Below, in pieces: positions 59,005 through 64,000 of a stretch of 64,000 bases of DNA. The notes below the pieces were generated by a model, which was not told the DNA's origin, did not search any database, and was given only the letters and a program-made list of their open reading frames with translations. The position numbers and the translations under genes were made by a program. Positions within the stretch are counted from its first letter, which is position 1, and the number at the start of each line of letters is the position of its first letter. The stretch comes from Rhytidiadelphus loreus (taxonomy: Eukaryota; Streptophyta; Bryopsida; Hypnales; Hylocomiaceae), in assembly GCA_947034895.1 (NCBI GenBank), contig OX344763.1, positions 6,574,501 through 6,638,500 on the forward strand, written 5' to 3'.

Positions 59005-61025
59005 CGACAGAATCTTGCACCCCAACACCCCAAGGCCATAGTACCACAAACAAGGCCCAAATAAAATGGAAATCAAATGAGTAAGCAAATAGAAACCAAA
59101 CAAAGAAAGTGAAATCGGCAACAAGTCCACCAATTACAGTGCAGCGGAGCGTGATCGGAAGCAAGTCGAGCAGCGAAAGGGAGCGGGGTAGACAATATGA
59201 GCAGAATTCACCAAATACACAGATGGAAGCGTGCTCATGCAATCGAGTCGCTCCCTTAAATCTCTCATGAACAAACCGTTGCTCAGCCGCGCCGCCTCCA
59301 TTTCCAAACTTCAGTCACAAAAGAGTCAGGCCCTGAAACCTGCAGTTGTGCAGCAGGAAGGAAAGAATCCCACGCAGAGAAGAAGTGGCACAGTGGCGCA
59401 CTGAAAAAATTTGAAAATCCAGAATGGCGTCGCGGCATTCAAGCACAAGGAGGGAAACAACATTGAATGCGACCACATGATGAACGGATCCAAGCGCAGG
59501 AGTTAATGCAGGGAGCCAAGAGTAAATGCTACCTGAATCTGGGTGAGGGAGAGAGATGAGCTAATCCGCCCCAAATTAAGGAGGTAAGCGATCCTAAACC
59601 CTAGCTAATTGTACTCCGTTAGATTCAGCCGACTTGCTACTAGATCAACGGAGCAGATCGCACGATTGCGACAGGTTGGAAAACCGGTACAAAATCTTGG
59701 CTATTCTGGATTTTCTCAAATCAACGAATTTGCGAGTTTCCCCGACGTGCTGTTGGAGATTGTGCTCAAAATGAATTCCAGGGAAACATTTCCACAATGT
59801 ACAAGTAGCACCAAGATTTTTTTGGTAGAAATCCAGCGCAAATTAGCCCGTTTCGAGATCGCTGATGAAGTGGATGAGATTGCTAAATTTCTGCAAAATT
59901 CTAGGATGCAGATTTTCATATTTGGATGAATAAATGAGTTGTATGCATGGATGTAAACAGCTTCATGACTCCGTCCAGTGAAGATCACTTTCTCTCCTGC
60001 CTTCAAAATGAAATAAAATTGAAATAAAAAATCCTGGCCCCTGGAGACGCTTTCAACTCGTGGGGAACATAGAGAACGCGGGGAACAGAAATAGCTTCTT
60101 GACTGCGAGAATTAGTTGAACGTTGTAGACTGGTCACGTCCACGATCTGGTCGTGGGTCCAGCGCTGAGGAGCGTAAGTTGGCATGCTTTGGTGAATCTG
60201 TCTGTCTGAGCTTCGTGTTTCCAGAACGTGCCGACTATGGGAGCTTGAACAGTGCCGAGCTTGAAAATGGAGCGAGGAAGACGGGATTATTAGCGACAAA
60301 AATTAGGGTGCTTCGATCTGAAACAACAAATCGATCTTTACATTATAGTTTTAAGGTTTTCGGAACTAGATTTTTTACTCTTACTGATATGCTGCACTAT
60401 GACCGTCACTAGAAGTACAAAGATTCTAACTCTAATTACAATCACGGAACTTGGTGATTACGATAAATATTAAGGCCGCGCTGATCAGAGGAGCTGTAGA
60501 TGTAACGTACCCTCACTTCACTGCGGATCGGATCTGAAGAAAAATTTCGGAGTTTCAGGGTCTTAGGCTGGTTTTGATTGGTTTTCTGTGGGTGCTTGTT
60601 CTCTTTCTTTCACCCGTCTGTCTGGCCTTCGGCTCTCAGTTTGTGGTGGTGTACTTTTCCTTTTAGCAACGAATTTGCCCCTTTTGTTTCAAAAGAAAAT
60701 AAAAGAATGCAATGTAGAATTGGTTAGGTTCTTTTCCTTATCGTTCTGGCCAGAAGTAAGGAAGGTGGAACGTGTCGGCAATCGGAAAGGGAAATTAGAG
60801 CTCAGGCATATCGAGTTTTCTAATGGCAGCATTTGATTTTTTTCACCTCGAAGACGAGGTTATGCAATATGGAGCTCCTTGTGGCTTCGGGACTGAGCAG
60901 CTTCTTTCCGCGAAGCTCGAATAATTAGCCCAGAATCAGTCGTCGTGAACTCCTTACATATGGACCAATTGTACTGGTTGGCAACCCGTATTGCATAGCT
61001 TCAGAACGTCAATTATGTTGAAGAC
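59005..61025. other. Region between the divergent hAT remnant and fucosyltransferase gene
   Basis: It includes the likely 5' flank of the transposase remnant (GC-balanced to about 59600) and the upstream region of the fucosyltransferase gene. Frames at 59609-59929 and 60116-60412 have no recognisable domain. Confidence 0.4.
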
Positions 61026-61073
61026 ATGGCCGGACCTGATGCTGGCAGATCCCTGCTTACACAGCCCTGGTAA
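61026..61073 (+). promoter_or_regulatory. Possible uORF before the fucosyltransferase gene
   Basis: A 15-codon frame (MAGPDAGRSLLTQPW) with a strong ATG context (GACATGG) ends 113 bases before the main ATG. If transcribed it could reduce translation of the main frame. No transcript evidence is available. Confidence 0.3.
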
Positions 61074-61186
61074 ATATAATTCTGCTTCAACTTCATGAGT
61101 GTCAGTTATCGCAGGCTTCGACACTGATTTCAATTCTTAGACTTCACAAAGTTTCCGATCGAATCGAGAATTGGTACAGAGTGATC

Positions 61187-64000
61187 ATGAAGACGAAAGA
61201 AGGGAAGGGCATGCCATTCCGGGGCTACGGCGTTTACATCTTCACCGGCGTCACCGTCCTCACGCTCACATGCTTGTTAGCCCTTGACGTGGAAACCGTC
61301 CTCGTCTGGGCAGGAAGAACCGCCAAACTCGTGGAGCTCCGGACCACACCTGTCAGTGGGGAGATTGATCATGAAACGCCGCCCTCATCTCCTCAGAGCG
61401 CACACAACAGACTGGTGAACGTCACCCACGACCCGTCCTGTCTTGCACGGACGCAGCACCTGCTGTACCGTCGCGACCCCGACCGCTTCTCCCCATCGCC
61501 AGCGTTCACCGCAGCGTGGGATCGCTACGTGACGATGCACAAGGAGTGCTCTCATGATAAGAACTGGACGGAAATTTTTCTGCACCAGCGAGGTCAGAGG
61601 GATGACTGCAAGTATCTCATTGTCATGGAGGGCGTGGGAGGACTGGGGAACAAGCTGTTGTCGTTGACGACGGGTGTTGCGTATGGGTTGGCTACTGATC
61701 GCGTTGTGTTGGTGGAGGGGCGGAATCAGTTTAAAGATCTGTTGTGTGATCCGTTTCCGGAGTCGTCGTGGTTCTTGCCGGAGGATTTCCCGTATGAGAA
61801 CGTCACGGGGGCGGAGGGGGTCAATGTTGCTATTACGAAGAATTTCACCGATTTGGACATGGTGCTTCTTCAGCTCGACCATATTCAGGTACTGAAAATC
61901 CTAACCCTTTTCTCAACAGGGATGGGTTTGTTGTATGATGGGATTCTCTCGAACCAGTTCTGCGGGATTCAAACCCTAAACCCTTCTTTCGTTGTTCCAA
62001 ACTTACATCTAATTGTTGGCCATAGATCTTGAGTGATTGGCTTCCATGTTCCAGTCCCTAGGTCTCCTGGCATCCCTGTAGGGTAACCGCCGATCGATGA
62101 GGAGCGTTACAATGTTTTTGTTTCTTGGAAGGAATTCACTTGAAGAGTGTCAGGAATCAATATGTAAAGAAATCATAAATAATTTTTTTTTGACAAAAAA
62201 ACCTAAGTCCTCACAAGCTTTATAAAGCTTAGAAGTTGCCTAGCCAGCGCAGATGTGTCAAGTCTTCTTCAATCGAGAGGAACAGGGTTAGCTCTCATAA
62301 TGCTATATACTTTACTGTGAGCCCCTTGATGAATCTTAAAGTACCGACATTCTTGGACGTCCTCCATTCAAGAATAAAACTTAGCATTACGTCTTGGAAG
62401 CGTTGTAACTCATGAAGGTTGATCATGTAGTCCATGACACGTACTGAAAGTAAGCTTAAGGTGGGGACGTGGTATGTGCTGAAAAACTACCCCAACTCTA
62501 AGAGTGACCTCCAACACGTAGGTAAATATTCAATTTATCAATTTATCATATATGTAACAGAGGTGAACATTTCAAGTGAGAACCCTAACTTTTAGAGAAC
62601 CCTATTCGTGGACTTCAAAACTTCAGTTCCAATTTTTATAAGAGTCCAAAAAATATGACTCACAGTCAGATAGATACGGTTTCTATGAAAATGACTATGG
62701 TGAGAAATGTTTTGAGTTGTTCAACCCCTTAGATCCGGATCACAAAACAAAGGATGCTTTATAGCCACCCCCACCGTTCCAGTATTACACACCAAGGAAT
62801 GTTGCCGATCGAGAGGCAATTACGTCCATTTGCTAACAGATTGCGATGATGGTTTACATTGTGGTGATGCCTGTAGTCATGGGCAGAGGGACAAGTTTTC
62901 TGCGACCATACACACTCGGGCCTCTTCAACGTGCGATGGCTGGGGTGGACCAGCAACCAGTACTACGTGACGAGGTTGCTGATGGTGCCCTCCTTGTGGG
63001 AGCGGCTCAACCCGTTATTTGCTCCCGAAGACGCCTTCACAGTTCTGAGTCACAAGGTGCTTCTTCCCAAGAACGAGCTCTGGGCGCACATTGTCCGTCT
63101 CTACTTCGGGTATCTCGCAGGCTCGTCCAAGCGTGTCGGGGTCCAAGTGCGCCTCCACGGGCGTCCCGACCTGGCCGAGTACGATCCTGTCGTCTTCGAT
63201 CGCATCCTGCATTGCTTCCAAAGCCGCGAGGTAAGTAATAAGAAGGCACTTCGCTACTTAATTCTCATGGCTCAATTCGATCATTTGTCTCAATGGTTTC
63301 TTAAGAGTACCTTTCTCTCTTATGGAAAGGATTGAGTAATAGCAATCAAGGATATATGGTGATCAATAACAAGGGTTGATGACCTAAACACTAAACCATC
63401 TGACCCATCAATTCAAGCAGCCAGGAAGGCCTTAACTTGCAATTAAATTAGTTTTGACAACCGTGGCCTTGAGAGCCATTACTGGTTGCACTTCCTCCTC
63501 CTCTCACCCTTGTCTTTGAGATTGGCACATTAGCCTCAATAGAAGCGGGTTGGCATTATGGTCGGTCGCTGATATATGCTCTCCATGACTCTGTCGATCT
63601 TCCAGGTTTTGCCGAAACTGAAAACGGAAGAAGATGCATCAGACCTCATGGCATTTGCCCGGAACGGATGGGAAGGCACTTCAGAAATCTCGGTGCTTGT
63701 CACGTCGCTGCAACTCAAGTATTACGATGAAATTAAGGACCTGTATGCAGGTAGACCTAATGTTAATAACTCCGTGATTCGCTTCCACATGATCTCCCAC
63801 TTGGTAAGCTCTAATTAAAGCCATTGTTGCTATATGTGTTCCATCAATGTTACATATAATCAAATTCTTGGGGTAATCCTTTGGGAAGAAATTAAATTCC
63901 TACTATTTGTAACAATCACGTGACTGTCCGCTTGCAGGGATATCAAGACCAATCTGTTCATCAATCCGAAACTGCGTTCGTCGAGATGTGGATGTTGAGC
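61187..64000 (+). CDS. FUT: GT37 fucosyltransferase, xyloglucan FUT1-like (3' end outside window)
   Basis: Golgi type II membrane enzyme transferring fucose from GDP-fucose to cell-wall polysaccharide or glycoprotein galactose. Exons seen: 61187-61888, 62877-63230, 63606-63803 and 63938-64000 onward, all phase 0 with GT-AG introns; 439 residues are visible. A short cytosolic tail precedes a membrane anchor (15-35). Family motifs are GGLGNKLLSL (151-160), DRVVLVEGR (171-179), CDPFPESSWFLPEDFP (187-202), the GDP-fucose-binding VGVQVR (322-326 region) and VLVTSLQLKYYDEI in exon 3. Exon 4 starts with GYQDQSVHQSETAFVEMWML, matching the GYQQ..AxxEMyLLS region; the rest is beyond the edge. Potential N-glycosylation sites are at 78, 126, 205 and 219. 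The acceptor TGTAG at 62872-62876 was chosen because it keeps the frame. Acceptor sugar specificity cannot be told. Confidence 0.93.

Noticed and set aside
1..64000. tRNA, rRNA genes and CRISPR arrays
   Set aside because: No cloverleaf-compatible segment with intact A and B boxes, no rRNA core motifs, and no regularly spaced identical repeats with unique spacers were seen.

Overview
The window is nuclear DNA of a land plant. Its genes have GT-AG introns, and the proteins are plant families: a clade E-type PP2C, a plastid omega-3 desaturase and a family GT37 fucosyltransferase. Intergenic DNA is very AT-rich and full of small transposons. Compact genes scattered in such DNA, and the style of the kinase and hAT proteins, point to a bryophyte, most likely a moss. 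The lineage is an inference and was not tested.

Layout. 1-10.5 kb: AT-rich intergenic DNA with a PIF/Harbinger-type MITE (2001-2347), TTAA-flanked MITEs, a TTGAAAAC repeat patch and a C16 tract. 11.8-15.5 kb: complete five-exon PP2C gene (+). 17.3-19.4 kb: two-exon protein kinase gene (+) with DFE in place of DFG and an unrecognised C-terminal domain. 19.4-33.6 kb: transposon graveyard with TTAA-flanked elements, a 412-bp MITE, degraded retroelement pieces, a 190-bp MITE pair and a GC-rich island. 34.3-38.0 kb: complete eight-exon plastid omega-3 fatty acid desaturase gene (+). 38.9-45.6 kb: another TTAA element, a 1.4-kb nested inverted-repeat complex and a hAT-like non-autonomous element. 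46.3-47.7 kb: decayed receptor-like kinase (-). 49.4-51.0 kb: a CACTAATAATGG inverted-repeat element and a clean CACTA element whose empty site survives in a related repeat at 29.03 kb. 54.4-54.7 kb: copia relic. 56.4-59.0 kb: nearly full-length hAT transposase (-) broken only by two in-frame TAG codons. 61.2-64.0 kb: start of a GT37 fucosyltransferase gene (+), cut by the window edge.

The four apparently functional genes act in unrelated processes: phosphoprotein signalling, a putative kinase or pseudokinase, plastid lipid desaturation, and cell-wall or glycoprotein fucosylation. I see no operon-like or cluster logic. The unusual content is mainly in the mobile DNA: several structurally complete non-autonomous families, some nested, with readable target-site duplications. 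I found no CRISPR array, rRNA or tRNA gene, and no convincing new multi-gene system.
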